Source: Aculops lycopersici (taxonomy: Eukaryota > Arthropoda > Arachnida > Trombidiformes > Eriophyidae). From it: a stretch of 63,761 nucleotides of DNA. Shown in pieces: positions 32,970 to 43,463 of the stretch. The position numbers were made by a program, and so were the translations under genes. The stretch is taken from positions 11,220,972-11,284,732 of the forward strand of contig WNKI01000001.1 of NCBI GenBank assembly GCA_015350385.1, given 5' to 3'. The notes beneath the pieces were generated by a model that saw only the letters and a list, made by a program, of their open reading frames with translations, was not told the origin of the DNA and ran no database searches. The first letter of the stretch is position 1. The number at the start of each line of letters is the position of its first letter.

Positions 32970-33356
32970 AGTTTGAGAAATTGAGAGAAGCAGTTGGCCT
33001 GAAGCGCAGAGCAGAGGAGCGGCAGCGGCAGTGGCAGCAGGAGCAGTGGTAGAGATCACAACAAGAAGAAAGGGATTAAATTAAAGATCAAATTTAACTA
33101 TCATCAAATTCCCATTGCATTGCACATAATCAAAAACTTGTAACTCAATATACATAAAGGTAACGCAAGGGCGGCTAGCAAGTGACAAGTTGAATAGCTA
33201 GAAGAGGAGGAATAGAAGGTGAAGAAGGTGAAGAGTAGGAAGAAGTTGAAGAGGTTGTTGAAGAAGAACAAGGTGAAGAAGAAGGTGAAGACGAAGATAT
33301 AGAAAAAGAAGAGGGACAGATTGAAAGAGAAAGAGAGTGACAGATACAAAAGAACC

Positions 33357-36300
33357 ATGGCACCTCCGGCAGCCAGCGCAGCGCGCGAACCAGAAATTAA
33401 ACGCGAGGCCTTTAGCTACAGGTTAAAGGATGATGTTGTTATTAGTGGAATCGGTGGCAGATTTCCCGAATCGGACAACATCGATGAATTGGCTGAGAAT
33501 CTCTACAATCACGTTGACATGATCACCGAGGATGATCGCCGTTGGACGCCAGGCTTGTTTGGTTTACCTAAGAGATCTGGAAAGATTAAGGATTTATCAA
33601 AGTTTGATTCGCACTTCTTTGGCGTCCACGGAAAGCAGGCGAACATGATGGACCCACAAGCTCGTTTATTATTGGAGGCAACCTACGAGGCTTTAGTTGA
33701 TGCTGGCTTAAATCCAACAAAATTGCGTGGCTCAAAGACGGGCGTTTATATTGGCGCCTCGGTTAGTGAGGTGGAGGAGGGTTTAGCGCAGGATGTTAGC
33801 AAGGTAAGTGGTTACGCTCTAACCGGATGCTCGCGTTCCATGTTTGCGAATCGTATCTCCTACGTCTTCGACTTCCGGGGGCCAAGTTACGCTATGGACA
33901 CGGCTTGCTCCTCCACTTTCCTCGCCTTTCACCAGGCAATGCTTGGTTTGAAGTCGGGCCAGTGCGACATGGCAGTGGTTGGCGGAGTTAGTGTTTGTTT
34001 AAGGCCCGTTTCGGCGCTTCAATTTCACAAGCTCAACATGCTCTCGGTAGATGGAAAGTGCAAGTATTTGGACTCGTCGGCAAACGGCTACGTTAGATCG
34101 GAGACTTGCTCCGTTTGCATTCTACAAAAATCAAGCGACGCAAAGAGAATCTACGCCACGGTGGTTCATGCAAAGACAAACACCGACGGTTACAAGGAGA
34201 ATGGAATTACCTTTCCCTCGTGGATGGCCCAGCGCGACTTGTTGGATGAGACCTACGAGGAGTGCGGCGTGGATCCAAACGATTTGATCTACCTGGAGGC
34301 GCATGGAACTGGAACGCCCGCCGGCGATCCGCAGGAGTGTCGCGCAATTAGCGACTCCATTTGCTCAAAGAGAAGGGAGCCAATGTTAATTGGTTCGGTG
34401 AAGACTAATTTGGGACATAGTGAGACTTCTTCGGGTATGTGCTCGTTGGCAAAGGTTTTAATTGCGCTGCAAAACCGTAAGGTTCCCTCGATTTTGCACT
34501 TCAATTCGCCAAACACAGACATTGAGGCGCTTACATCGGGTTTAATTAAACCGTGCGTTGAGAATACCGAACTTCCGGCTACCGGTTTGGTGGGCATCAA
34601 TTCCTTTGGCTTTGGCGGCGTTAACGTGCACACTATTTTAAAGGCCTTCAACAAGACTCCAAGCGAGGAGAACTCCGTTATTGTTGATGGAGTTATTCCG
34701 CGAATTGTTCTATTGGCAGGTAGGACAGCGGAGAATTGCCAGTATATCATCGATTGGATTAGACAAAATCCACAGAAGGTAACCAGAGAGTTCCTTGCTC
34801 TTCTCCATGGGGTTTACAACTCGGACATTCCAGGTTTAAATAATCGCGCTTACATGCTCATTAAGGAGCCATTGAAGGCGCCCGCAATTAAGGAGGCAGG
34901 TGAACAGGCCGGCGACGAGTCGGCGGCCACCGAGACGGAGGACAAGTCGGTGAAGTTTAACGTTGCCCGTTCGGGCGAGAAGCGGCCACTTTGGTACGTG
35001 TTCTCGGGTATGGGATCGCAGTGGCCCGCAATGGCAAAGGGCATGATGGTTTTGCCTATGTTTGCCCATTCAATCAAGAAGTCGGCCGAAATCTTGAAGC
35101 CCTACGACATTGATCTAATTAACCTACTTTGTGGCGAGGATCCAAAGGTTTTGGAGACGACGGTGGCGCCCTTCGTGGCCATTGCCGCCATTCAAATTGC
35201 CCTGGTGGATGTGCTTCGCGAGATGGGCATTGAGCCGGACGGAATTGTGGGCCACTCGGTCGGCGAGCTGGGCTGCGCCTATGCCGACGGATGCTTTAAC
35301 CACGAGCAAATGCTCCTGTCCGCCTACTGGCGTGGCAAGTGCGTCGAGGAGGCCAAGTTGCCGCGCGGTCTGATGGCCGCCGTGGGCCTGACATGGCAGG
35401 AGGCGCAGCGTTTGTGTCCCGAGGGCGTGGTGCCCGCTTGCCACAACTCGGAGGATTCGGTCACCATTTCCGGAAGCTACGAGGCAACCAAAAAGTTTGT
35501 TGAGCAACTCTCGGCGGACAACATCTTTGCCCGCGAGGTCAAGTCGTCGGGTATCTCATTTCACTCCTACTACATGAATCCAATTGGACCAAACTTGTTG
35601 AAGAAATTGCGCGAGCTCATTCCGGAGCCAAAGATGCGCTCGAGCAAATGGGTTTGCTCGTCGCTACCCGAGTCGCGATGGGGCGAGGACTTGGCCAAGT
35701 ACTCGGCGCCAGAGTACTTTGTTAACAATTTGGTTTCGCCAGTGTTGTTTAAGGAGGCTTTTGAGAAGGTTCCAAAGAACGCAAATTTGATTGAGATTGC
35801 TCCCCATTGCTTGTTGCAAGCTATTCTAAAGAGATCCATGAGCAAGGACGCCGTCTATGTGCCACTAATGAAGAGAAACAACAACGACGGCAACCTGGAA
35901 ACCATGTTCTCGGCCATCGGAACCCTCTACCAACTTGGCTTCAATCCACAGATTGAGAAGTTCTACCCCAAGGTCCAATTTCCAGTCTCGCGCGGAACCC
36001 AATCGCTATCGCCGCTTGTCAAGTGGGACCACTCGCAAAGTTGGCTAGTTACCCAATACCCGGAATACTTTAACCCATCGTCGAATGCCGACTATACAGT
36101 TAAGTGCGACATCAACGAGGCCGAGGACGAGTACATTGCGGACCATTGTGTCGACGGACGTATTCTCTTTCCAGCCACCGGATACCTGTTGCTCGCCTGG
36201 AAGATGCTGGCCAAATGCAAGGGTCAATTCTACGACAAGATGCCAGTTTTATTCGAGAACGTAACACTCCATAGGGCGACCATCTTGACCAAGTCAAATT

Positions 36301-39300
36301 CGGCCAAGTTTGTCGTGAGGTTGATGGAAACTTCTGGAGACTTTTCCGTCAGCGAGGGCGGCAATGTTATTGTAACGGGAAAGGTTTTTGCTCAGACCGA
36401 GGAGTCGCCATTGAAGTTGCAATCGCTACTAGAGAAGGAGTCAATTGGTGAGCCAATGTACGAGGAAAACATTGTTCTATCTCAGAAGGAATTGTACAAG
36501 GAGCTTAGGGTTCGTGGTTACGATTATGGGCCACACTTCCAAGGATTACATCAAATGTCGCTAAACCAACACCGCGGCAAGATTGTCTACAACGGAAAGT
36601 GGGTTTGCTTTGCTGATGCCCTGCTTCAATTGGCCATCATGTCAGTCAAGACTCGCGCCTACTATCTCCCAGTTAGGTTCCAATCGATTCGTTGCGACCC
36701 ATTGGTTTGGAAAGAAGCTTGCGAGGAGGCGCCAGGCCAAATTGCGGACGCCATCCACGATCCATTTGTGAACGTGGTGGTCGCTAAGGGTCTTGAGATT
36801 CGTGGACTCAAGTGCTCGCTTGCGCCTAGGAACCAGAATGCCCAAGTGCCGAGCTTGGAGTCGTACCAATTTGTGGCCAACAATAGAACGGACGCCTTGG
36901 ACAAGTTTAGCAACCAACTGTTGACTCAATACCAGGCAGCCTGTGCTCGTGCCCTGGTCACACTAGTCAAGCGCTCGACTAAGGCATCGCAATTGCTAAG
37001 CTCACCTTTGGGCCAGCAACTGGAAAAGTTGGCTGGTCAGGTGGATGAGAGAACCTACGTCAAGTATTTGGATACCCCAACTGAGGAAATGGTATTACTG
37101 GCCACCTTGAAGACTCTCCTCGAGGACGACAAGTCACCTGTTGATTCAATGTTGAGCAACTTCATTGAGGAGCACAAGTTAGCCATCGAAAGGGACCTTC
37201 TGACAAACGTTTACACTCGCGAGTATTTCCTGAGGCCATACGTGGATTTGGTTTTAGAAAATTTGGGCAACAACAAGCTTAAGGTATTGGAGATGAACAG
37301 CACCGGTGCCGCTGTGGCCACTCAAATAACCGAGTTTTTGCAATCGCTAAATGGAATCACGGACGTGGAATACACTCTGGCTCATCCGGAGAGCAAGTCG
37401 CTTTCGGAGGACATAGTTAGCTCGGGCTCGATTAAGGTGACCGACTGGAACATGAGCCGCTCGGCTGTTCCAAGTGAGATCAACAATTGCGACTTGATTG
37501 TCTACAAGGATGTCAACTCGCAGCCAACAGGTAACAACAGCAATGGAGTGGCTCAGATCGATCGCGCCACACTAATGGCCTCAATTTACGACTCCATCAG
37601 ACCAAACGGATTTGCCATCTGCCTAGTGAGAACCTCATTCACTCCAACGGAGCGATTTGTCTACTCGCTTGGAGGCAACCAATCGCAGGTTAGCCCAAAC
37701 GATGCCGCAAAGGTGAGTGCCGATTTCCTGGCCGCCGCAAAGAACGCCGGCTTTATGATCATCGGCCAGTGTCAAGACTCTCAACAAACTTCGGTTGCAT
37801 TCTTAATGCGCAAGGTGGTTAACACATGCCAAGTGGACAAGCAAACTGTGATTGAGGTTAAGAATTACGAATACGGATGGGTGGAACAGGTGAAGGCCGC
37901 GATGGCTGCGGCGCCAGGCAAGGAGGAGGGCGAGAACATTTGGCTTGTGGCCCAGGATGCTCCAACCAACGGTATTGTCGGTCTACTCAACTGCTTGAGA
38001 TTTGAGTCGGGCGGCTCCACAGTGCGCGCCGTCTTCAACAAGACCAGCCAACCGGAACTGGTGCAGAAGCACATGGCCGAGCTGGTGGCCAAGAATTTGG
38101 TTATGAATGTGATCGAGTCGCCGGATATTGAGCGCGCGCTCGGTACCTACCGCCACTTGAGCTTCAATGTGGCCAACAACGACGAGGACCTGATGATTGA
38201 CGTCAACGATGCCTACCTGAATGTTGTAACTCGCGGCGACTTGACCTCGCTAAGATGGTTCGACTCGCAGACCAAGTATTGGGACGAGCTACCAAGTGAG
38301 ATGCGCCAGCCAAATCAACAACGTTGCTCCATCTACTACGCGCCGCTTAACTTTAGAGACATCATGCTGGCCACTGGAAAGCTGCCACCTGATGCTCTAC
38401 CAGGCGAGCTCGCGCTTCAGGATTGTATCTTTGGATTAGAATTTGCGGGCCGCGACACAGATGGTCGCCGTGTTATGGGTTGCGTGCCAGCCCAAGGATT
38501 TGCCACCTCGATTTTGGTCGACGATCCCCAGTTCCTCTGGCCGGTGCCCGAGTCGTGGACATTGGAGGAGGCGGCAACGGTGCCAGTGGTCTACGCAACC
38601 GCCTACTACGCATTGGTGGTTCGTGGCGAGTTAAACAAGGGAGAGAGTGTGCTGATTCACGCAGCGGCAGGTGGTGTTGGCCAGGCGGCCATCTCCATTT
38701 GTTTGTCAATGGGATGCAAGGTTTTCTGTACCGTCGGTAGCCGGGAGAAGCGCGACTTTTTGATGAAACGATTCCCCGAGTTGAAGGAGGAAAACTTCGC
38801 CAACTCGCGCGACACAAGCTTCGAGCAACATGTGCTGAGACAAACCAATGGTCACGGAGTAGATGTTGTGCTAAACTCCCTATCGGAGGACAAACTTCAA
38901 GCCTCAGTTAGGGTCCTTGGTTCTCATGGTCGTTTTCTGGAAATTGGAAAGTACGATTTGTCACAAAACAACCCATTGGGAATGTCCGCTTTCCTCAAGA
39001 ACATCGCCTTCCACGGAATCCTACTGGACGCCCTGTTTGTTACCGGAGACTCGGTGCCATTGATCATTAAGGAGCAGAAGAAGCAGGTGGCCAAGTTGGT
39101 GCGCGAGGGAATCTTATCGGGCGCCGTGAAGCCATTGCCAAGCGAGGTGTTTAACCGCGACCAAGTGGAGCAGGCATTCAGATTTATGGCCTCAGGTAAG
39201 CACATTGGTAAGGTTATGGTTAAGATACGCGACGAGGAGTTTGACGTTTCGAGCAAGAAGCCGAAGTTGCAGTGTGCCCCATCGAAGGTTCAACTGAAGG

Positions 39301-41273
39301 CTCTACCAAGGACAACCTTCCATCCATTGAAGAGTTACATCATCACTGGTGGTTTGGGTGGATTTGGTTTGGAGTTGGCCAATTGGTTGGTGCAACGTGG
39401 AGCGCGCAACCTGATTTTAACATCGCGAACCGGACCACGCGACGCCTACCAAAAGTTGAGCATCGAGAGATTGAAGCAACAGGGAGCTCAGGTGCACATT
39501 TACACTAAGAGCGTGCTAACCGTCACTTCCGCCTCGAAGTTGATCCAGGCCGCCGAGCAACTCGGACCAGTTGGAGGCATCTTCAACTTGGCCATGGTTT
39601 TGCGCGACGCCATTTTGGAGAACCAAAGTGTGGAGAATTTCGAGTTAGTTTGCGCGCCAAAGGTGGACGCAACCATCAACTTGGATGAGGCTAGCAGGAA
39701 GTTGTGCTCAAAGAGTTGCGACTACTTTGTGGCCTTCTCATCGGTCTCGTGCGGCCGCGGCAACTTGGGCCAGTCCAATTATGGATTCGCCAATTCGTGC
39801 ATGGAGCGAGTTTGCGAGCGGAGACGCAAGGACGGATTGCACGGTTTGGCCGTCCAGTGGGGAGCAATTGGAGATGTTGGAGTTGTCACCGAGACGATGT
39901 CCACTTCGCATGACATTAACATTGGCGGCACCTATCCACAAAGGATGCCATCGTGTCTCTCAACCCTCGACAAGTTCCTCAACTCACCCTACGCCGTGTG
40001 CTCGTCAATTGTCAAGGCCGACAAGAGGGTTGGCTCGTCGAGCGGCGGCAAGCAGGATCTCCTGAAGGCTGTGTGCAATATTCTGGGCGTCAAGCCGGCT
40101 AGCTTGGCGCCAGCAACCACCCTGGCCGAGCTGGGAATGGACTCGTTGATGGGAGTTGAGGTGAAGCAAACTTTGGAGCGCGACTACGAGACCGTGGTCT
40201 CGATCCAGGAGCTTAGAAACTTTACCATTGAACAATTGCAAAGTTTGTGCGGCGGAACAGGCGGTGCCAAGTTGGACGGCAAGGGCGAGGCGGGCGACTC
40301 GGGCGAACAATCGCCCCACCTACAGGCGCCCAAGTCGGCCGCCGATAGCAACAACACATCGGCTGGCCAGGCGCAACAACCAAAGGGGGCGCTGGTCTCG
40401 CCAATTGCCATCTCGTTGCCAAGACTCGATGTTCCAAAGTCAATGTTTGTCACCCTGAACAAGAGCCAATCGGGTGAGCCAGTTTTAGTGCTACCCTCGA
40501 TGGAGGGCCTGTTTAATGTTGTTGAGCCACTAACGAAGTGTATCTCGCGGCCAACCATTGGTTTGAATTGGACACAGGATTTTATGAACATTAATACCGT
40601 TGAAGAGGCGGCTAGCAAGTATTTAGAGAATTGCAAGGATCTCGTGACGGGCAAATTTTACGATTTAATTGGCTACTCCTTTGGAACTGTGTTGGCCTTT
40701 GAAATGGCGTTGCAACTACAGAAACAGGGCAAGCAAGTGAGGAACCTCATCCTATTAGATGGTTCGCCATCGCAGATTTACAATGGCATTGAAGCTTTTA
40801 GAAAACTCTATGGAGCCAACGATGAGGAATCAAAGCTCAATGTTGGCTTGGTGTCTTTCATTGTGCAACACGTGCCAGTCGATACGGCGGCCACCCTACA
40901 AGAATTGGCCAAACTTAAAACTAGAGAGGAGAAGCTCAAGAGGGTTGCTCAAATTTTTGTTGAGAAAGCCGGACCCAAGGTTATGGAGAAGACAACGCCG
41001 GCTGACATTGAGATGGCAGCCTCGACCTTTGCCGCAAAGATGTTCATGATGCACAAGTACAAACCGTCGACCAAATTCCAGGGCAACTGTCTGCTAGTTA
41101 GAGCAGAGGAGACACTAGTCAAGAATTCAAGCATTGATTACGACTACAACCTCAAGGATGCCATCACGGGCCAGTGTCATGTGCACATGGCTAAGGGCGA
41201 CCACACCACCTTTATGAAGAACGAGCTCGAGTTTATTGTTAGATTAATCGAGTTGAAGCTAACGCCAGTTTGA
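33357..41273 (+). CDS. FASN: Animal type I fatty acid synthase, intronless
   Basis: Protein of 2,638 aa with the full animal FAS domain order. Ketoacyl synthase with DTACSS Cys184, His316 (EAHGTGTP) and His354 (NLGHSE). Malonyl/acetyl transferase GHSVGE, Ser634. Dehydratase with His930 (DHCVDGRILFPATGYL) and the DYGPHFQGL motif. A degenerate, presumably inactive methyltransferase fold. Enoyl reductase with the NADPH loop AAAGGVGQA near 1770. Ketoreductase with TGGLGGFG 1997-2004. Acyl carrier LGMDSLMG, Ser2263. Thioesterase GYSFG Ser2441 and GDHTTF His2616. The cytosolic homodimer makes palmitate from acetyl-CoA, malonyl-CoA and NADPH. The start at 33357 is the first ATG and has a strong ACCATGG context; twelve upstream in-frame codons start with TTG. 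All active sites are intact. A 7.9-kb coding region without an intron is exceptional for animal FAS. Confidence 0.98.
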   Translation: MAPPAASAAREPEIKREAFSYRLKDDVVISGIGGRFPESDNIDELAENLYNHVDMITEDDRRWTPGLFGLPKRSGKIKDLSKFDSHFFGVHGKQANMMDPQARLLLEATYEALVDAGLNPTKLRGSKTGVYIGASVSEVEEGLAQDVSKVSGYALTGCSRSMFANRISYVFDFRGPSYAMDTACSSTFLAFHQAMLGLKSGQCDMAVVGGVSVCLRPVSALQFHKLNMLSVDGKCKYLDSSANGYVRSETCSVCILQKSSDAKRIYATVVHAKTNTDGYKENGITFPSWMAQRDLLDETYEECGVDPNDLIYLEAHGTGTPAGDPQECRAISDSICSKRREPMLIGSVKTNLGHSETSSGMCSLAKVLIALQNRKVPSILHFNSPNTDIEALTSGLIKPCVENTELPATGLVGINSFGFGGVNVHTILKAFNKTPSEENSVIVDGVIPRIVLLAGRTAENCQYIIDWIRQNPQKVTREFLALLHGVYNSDIPGLNNRAYMLIKEPLKAPAIKEAGEQAGDESAATETEDKSVKFNVARSGEKRPLWYVFSGMGSQWPAMAKGMMVLPMFAHSIKKSAEILKPYDIDLINLLCGEDPKVLETTVAPFVAIAAIQIALVDVLREMGIEPDGIVGHSVGELGCAYADGCFNHEQMLLSAYWRGKCVEEAKLPRGLMAAVGLTWQEAQRLCPEGVVPACHNSEDSVTISGSYEATKKFVEQLSADNIFAREVKSSGISFHSYYMNPIGPNLLKKLRELIPEPKMRSSKWVCSSLPESRWGEDLAKYSAPEYFVNNLVSPVLFKEAFEKVPKNANLIEIAPHCLLQAILKRSMSKDAVYVPLMKRNNNDGNLETMFSAIGTLYQLGFNPQIEKFYPKVQFPVSRGTQSLSPLVKWDHSQSWLVTQYPEYFNPSSNADYTVKCDINEAEDEYIADHCVDGRILFPATGYLLLAWKMLAKCKGQFYDKMPVLFENVTLHRATILTKSNSAKFVVRLMETSGDFSVSEGGNVIVTGKVFAQTEESPLKLQSLLEKESIGEPMYEENIVLSQKELYKELRVRGYDYGPHFQGLHQMSLNQHRGKIVYNGKWVCFADALLQLAIMSVKTRAYYLPVRFQSIRCDPLVWKEACEEAPGQIADAIHDPFVNVVVAKGLEIRGLKCSLAPRNQNAQVPSLESYQFVANNRTDALDKFSNQLLTQYQAACARALVTLVKRSTKASQLLSSPLGQQLEKLAGQVDERTYVKYLDTPTEEMVLLATLKTLLEDDKSPVDSMLSNFIEEHKLAIERDLLTNVYTREYFLRPYVDLVLENLGNNKLKVLEMNSTGAAVATQITEFLQSLNGITDVEYTLAHPESKSLSEDIVSSGSIKVTDWNMSRSAVPSEINNCDLIVYKDVNSQPTGNNSNGVAQIDRATLMASIYDSIRPNGFAICLVRTSFTPTERFVYSLGGNQSQVSPNDAAKVSADFLAAAKNAGFMIIGQCQDSQQTSVAFLMRKVVNTCQVDKQTVIEVKNYEYGWVEQVKAAMAAAPGKEEGENIWLVAQDAPTNGIVGLLNCLRFESGGSTVRAVFNKTSQPELVQKHMAELVAKNLVMNVIESPDIERALGTYRHLSFNVANNDEDLMIDVNDAYLNVVTRGDLTSLRWFDSQTKYWDELPSEMRQPNQQRCSIYYAPLNFRDIMLATGKLPPDALPGELALQDCIFGLEFAGRDTDGRRVMGCVPAQGFATSILVDDPQFLWPVPESWTLEEAATVPVVYATAYYALVVRGELNKGESVLIHAAAGGVGQAAISICLSMGCKVFCTVGSREKRDFLMKRFPELKEENFANSRDTSFEQHVLRQTNGHGVDVVLNSLSEDKLQASVRVLGSHGRFLEIGKYDLSQNNPLGMSAFLKNIAFHGILLDALFVTGDSVPLIIKEQKKQVAKLVREGILSGAVKPLPSEVFNRDQVEQAFRFMASGKHIGKVMVKIRDEEFDVSSKKPKLQCAPSKVQLKALPRTTFHPLKSYIITGGLGGFGLELANWLVQRGARNLILTSRTGPRDAYQKLSIERLKQQGAQVHIYTKSVLTVTSASKLIQAAEQLGPVGGIFNLAMVLRDAILENQSVENFELVCAPKVDATINLDEASRKLCSKSCDYFVAFSSVSCGRGNLGQSNYGFANSCMERVCERRRKDGLHGLAVQWGAIGDVGVVTETMSTSHDINIGGTYPQRMPSCLSTLDKFLNSPYAVCSSIVKADKRVGSSSGGKQDLLKAVCNILGVKPASLAPATTLAELGMDSLMGVEVKQTLERDYETVVSIQELRNFTIEQLQSLCGGTGGAKLDGKGEAGDSGEQSPHLQAPKSAADSNNTSAGQAQQPKGALVSPIAISLPRLDVPKSMFVTLNKSQSGEPVLVLPSMEGLFNVVEPLTKCISRPTIGLNWTQDFMNINTVEEAASKYLENCKDLVTGKFYDLIGYSFGTVLAFEMALQLQKQGKQVRNLILLDGSPSQIYNGIEAFRKLYGANDEESKLNVGLVSFIVQHVPVDTAATLQELAKLKTREEKLKRVAQIFVEKAGPKVMEKTTPADIEMAASTFAAKMFMMHKYKPSTKFQGNCLLVRAEETLVKNSSIDYDYNLKDAITGQCHVHMAKGDHTTFMKNELEFIVRLIELKLTPV

Positions 41274-41478
41274 GTTAATTTAATCTGCCACTTATCTTAA
41301 CTTAACACTCAGCTCCTCTATTATCATCACCATCATCATCATTATTACTATTATTGGTGCCAGTGAGGATCTAACGAGAGCCGCCTGCCTCTATGTGCGT
41401 GATGCAACAACTACCTGTTGACGCAAAGCTGCCGCCGATCAGCAGGTAGGTGTGTGTAGCCGTGAAACCGATTCCATC

Positions 41479-41511
<33 letters not shown>

Positions 41512-42034
41512 GACATATATATATTAGTTAGTTAATTAGTTAGAAGTAGTTATATACGAAAGAAGAAATTATAATTGTATAAGTTTACAAGAGAGAAAAA
41601 TCTATTTGTATCAGAAGCATGGGATAGCAATGCAATACATTAATACGAATGTAGGGAGAACGCAACCACTTGTTGCCCTAGTTAGGATGAGAGTCCCTCC
41701 TACTCATCTAATTGGTTACAGGACAAGTTAAAAGGTTTGCGCGAAATGCATTCACGAAACAGCAACAACAAAATCACAACATCAACAAATGAGAAGAGTT
41801 TGAGCAAACAGAGAAGAGAGAACCTAAACCTACCTACATTACAAACATCATCACCATCATCATAATCTTCATCTTCATCTTCATCTTCATCATCAATTCA
41901 ACAACATCATCTTTACCTCTATAGTTATGTGCAATCGCCACAATTGCACACAACTACTCTGGTCCATTGATGATATTGAACACTGTAAACCATCAACAAT
42001 TTAACATGAAAAAGAGTGTGACAAATATTATATT

Positions 42035-42040
42035 AATAAA
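42035..42040 (+). terminator. Poly(A) signal AATAAA of FAS
   Basis: AATAAA about 760 bp after the FAS stop codon. It faces the opposite-strand signal at 42109-42114, so the two transcripts probably end within a few tens of bases of each other. Confidence 0.6.
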
Positions 42041-42108
42041 CTGTAAAGGAATTCCAAAAGTTTTCTCGAATTTATCTCTCCTTCTTCTCCTTCTAATTTT
42101 CCTCTTCC

Positions 42109-42114
42109 TTTATT
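42109..42114 (-). terminator. Poly(A) signal AATAAA of the trypsin-like gene
   Basis: TTTATT on the plus strand, AATAAA on the minus strand, 83 bp after the protease stop codon. Confidence 0.6.
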
Positions 42115-42196
42115 ATGGACTAGTGCAACTTTTACTACTATCCTAATGTTAATATTATCATTATCCTAATTCTGACACTTGCAACTGGCTTTAAGG

Positions 42197-43463
42197 CTAA
42201 CTGTGTAACCTCATCTGCTCCATGATCCAGGGAACAAAGGCCGAGACTTTTGTGTAGACACCCGGAAGTAGGGGCTCGCCGCACTTGACTCCGTTGCTCA
42301 CAATTCCGGCCAGAAACCAGCGATGATCATTTGGCCGGCGTACAATGAGTGGGCCGCCCGAGTCGCCCTCGCAGGCGTCCATTCCTCCCTTAGCATAGCC
42401 GGCGCACAAATCGTACTCGGTGATCTCCTTGTCGTGTCCCGCTTTCTTGTACATCGATTGGCAACGTTTGCGCGATATGATGGGCAATCTAACAATCTGC
42501 AGCGTATCAGGTAGCTGTCGTTTGTCGAAATCCGTCAATCCCCAGCCAGTCGCGTAGCCATCCAAGCCGGTAAAGTCCTCGCCGTGGCTGGGTAAACAGA
42601 TGGGCTGTATGTCCGCCCGGAAGGGCACCGGTTTCTTCAGCTTAATCAGCGCAAGGTCGTTCTCGAGAGTCTTGGACTCATAATTGGGATGTACAATTAC
42701 CGTGTCAGCCAAAACCTGAAGCACGGGATGATGGCGACGCCAATCGTTATCCTCGGGCCCCAAGTCGATGTCATTGGACTTGCCGGCCACCTTCACAATG
42801 GCCGCCATTGCCGAGCCCTCCGGCGGCGGCGCATCCTCAAATGTCTTGTGCTTGCCGAGAATGATTTCGAGCGAGGAAAAGAAGGCCGGCTTGCAGTGGG
42901 CAGCGGTGAGCACCCACCTGTGGTTGATTAGGACGCCGCCGCACTTGTTGTAACCCAAAACCCGAAACAAGTGAGACTCTCTCAGGTGCACGATAAATGG
43001 AACCTCCGCGTGACTAGTGGCTCTGCCGCCAACGATTCGCTCGTGTCTCAGCTCCTTCATGTTCAGGCCGCATACTGTTGATTACATAGGGATGGTATTG
43101 GGTTTTTTACAAAGTTAGTTCGTTTGTTTTCCTGACTGATAAATTAGATTCCAGCTTCTTCTTACTATACTCACCTTCGTCTTGATTAGGGGCTGGAATC
43201 ATAGCCATAACCATTGGAGGCAGCATGGCGTTCGACTGTGGCTGCGGACGAGTCACCTGTGGCATCATTTGCTGAACGGCCGGCGGGCCAACTGGTACTA
43301 TCGACTGATATGGCATCGGCTGACCACCACCAGCAATCACCATCTGAGGAGGTGGCGCTGCCACCACACCTACCTGTGGATCAGCTTGACACCAGAGGAT
43401 TGAGTGATTGACCACTGCTAGTAGTTGCAAAGCAACCAGGAGTAGCAAACTGATTGGGGGCAT
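42197..43463 (-). CDS. Secreted trypsin-like serine protease (2 exons)
   Basis: Exons 43463-43175 and 43074-42197 are joined across a 99-bp GT-AG intron (donor GTGAGT, acceptor CAG), giving 388 aa. A signal peptide (MPPISLLLLVALQLLAVV) is followed by a Pro/Gln/Met/Val-rich pro-region of about 75 residues. The splice supplies Cys98, which probably links the pro-region to the catalytic domain, just before the activation site R-IVGG (cleavage after Arg109). The S1 triad is complete: His156 (TAAHC), Asp236 (ENDLAL) and Ser335 (GDSGGP). Asp329, six residues before the serine, predicts trypsin-like cleavage after Lys/Arg. No clip domain is visible. It is probably an extracellular zymogen in digestion, clotting or immunity; the substrate is unknown. 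Confidence 0.92.

Larger units (their letters stand above)
24783..33356. other. 8.5-kb divergent intergenic region between EAF and FAS
   Basis: No protein gene is recognised. Open frames are short, of low complexity, and often open on both strands. The region holds many microsatellites: (TCCC)n near 27344-27370, (TTGCTG)n near 27605-27645, (CTCCAA)n near 28405-28430, CT/TC tracts and a sequence gap near 29.4-29.7 kb, (CA)n near 32119 and 32731, and (GA)n at 32884-32967. It also has three perfect or near-perfect hairpins and repeated CAGGTG/CAGGTA and CAACAAGTGG words. The last 500 bases are the probable FAS leader. Confidence 0.6.
41274..42196. other. 3' untranslated region of FAS and gap to the convergent protease gene
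   Basis: It holds a (TA)n tract (about 41487-41511), a CCACTTGTTG decamer (41666-41675), a CAT/CTT-rich stretch near 41850-41890 and two facing poly(A) signals. No coding region is seen. Confidence 0.7.

Noticed and set aside
33185..33340. Glu-rich reading of the purine-rich leader before FAS
   Set aside because: It is interrupted by a stop, has no ATG and is out of frame with FAS; purine composition explains it.
33321..41273. Many open frames of 60-156 codons on both strands within the FAS gene
   Set aside because: They are shadows of a 2,638-residue protein with intact catalytic motifs, and show no domain features of their own.
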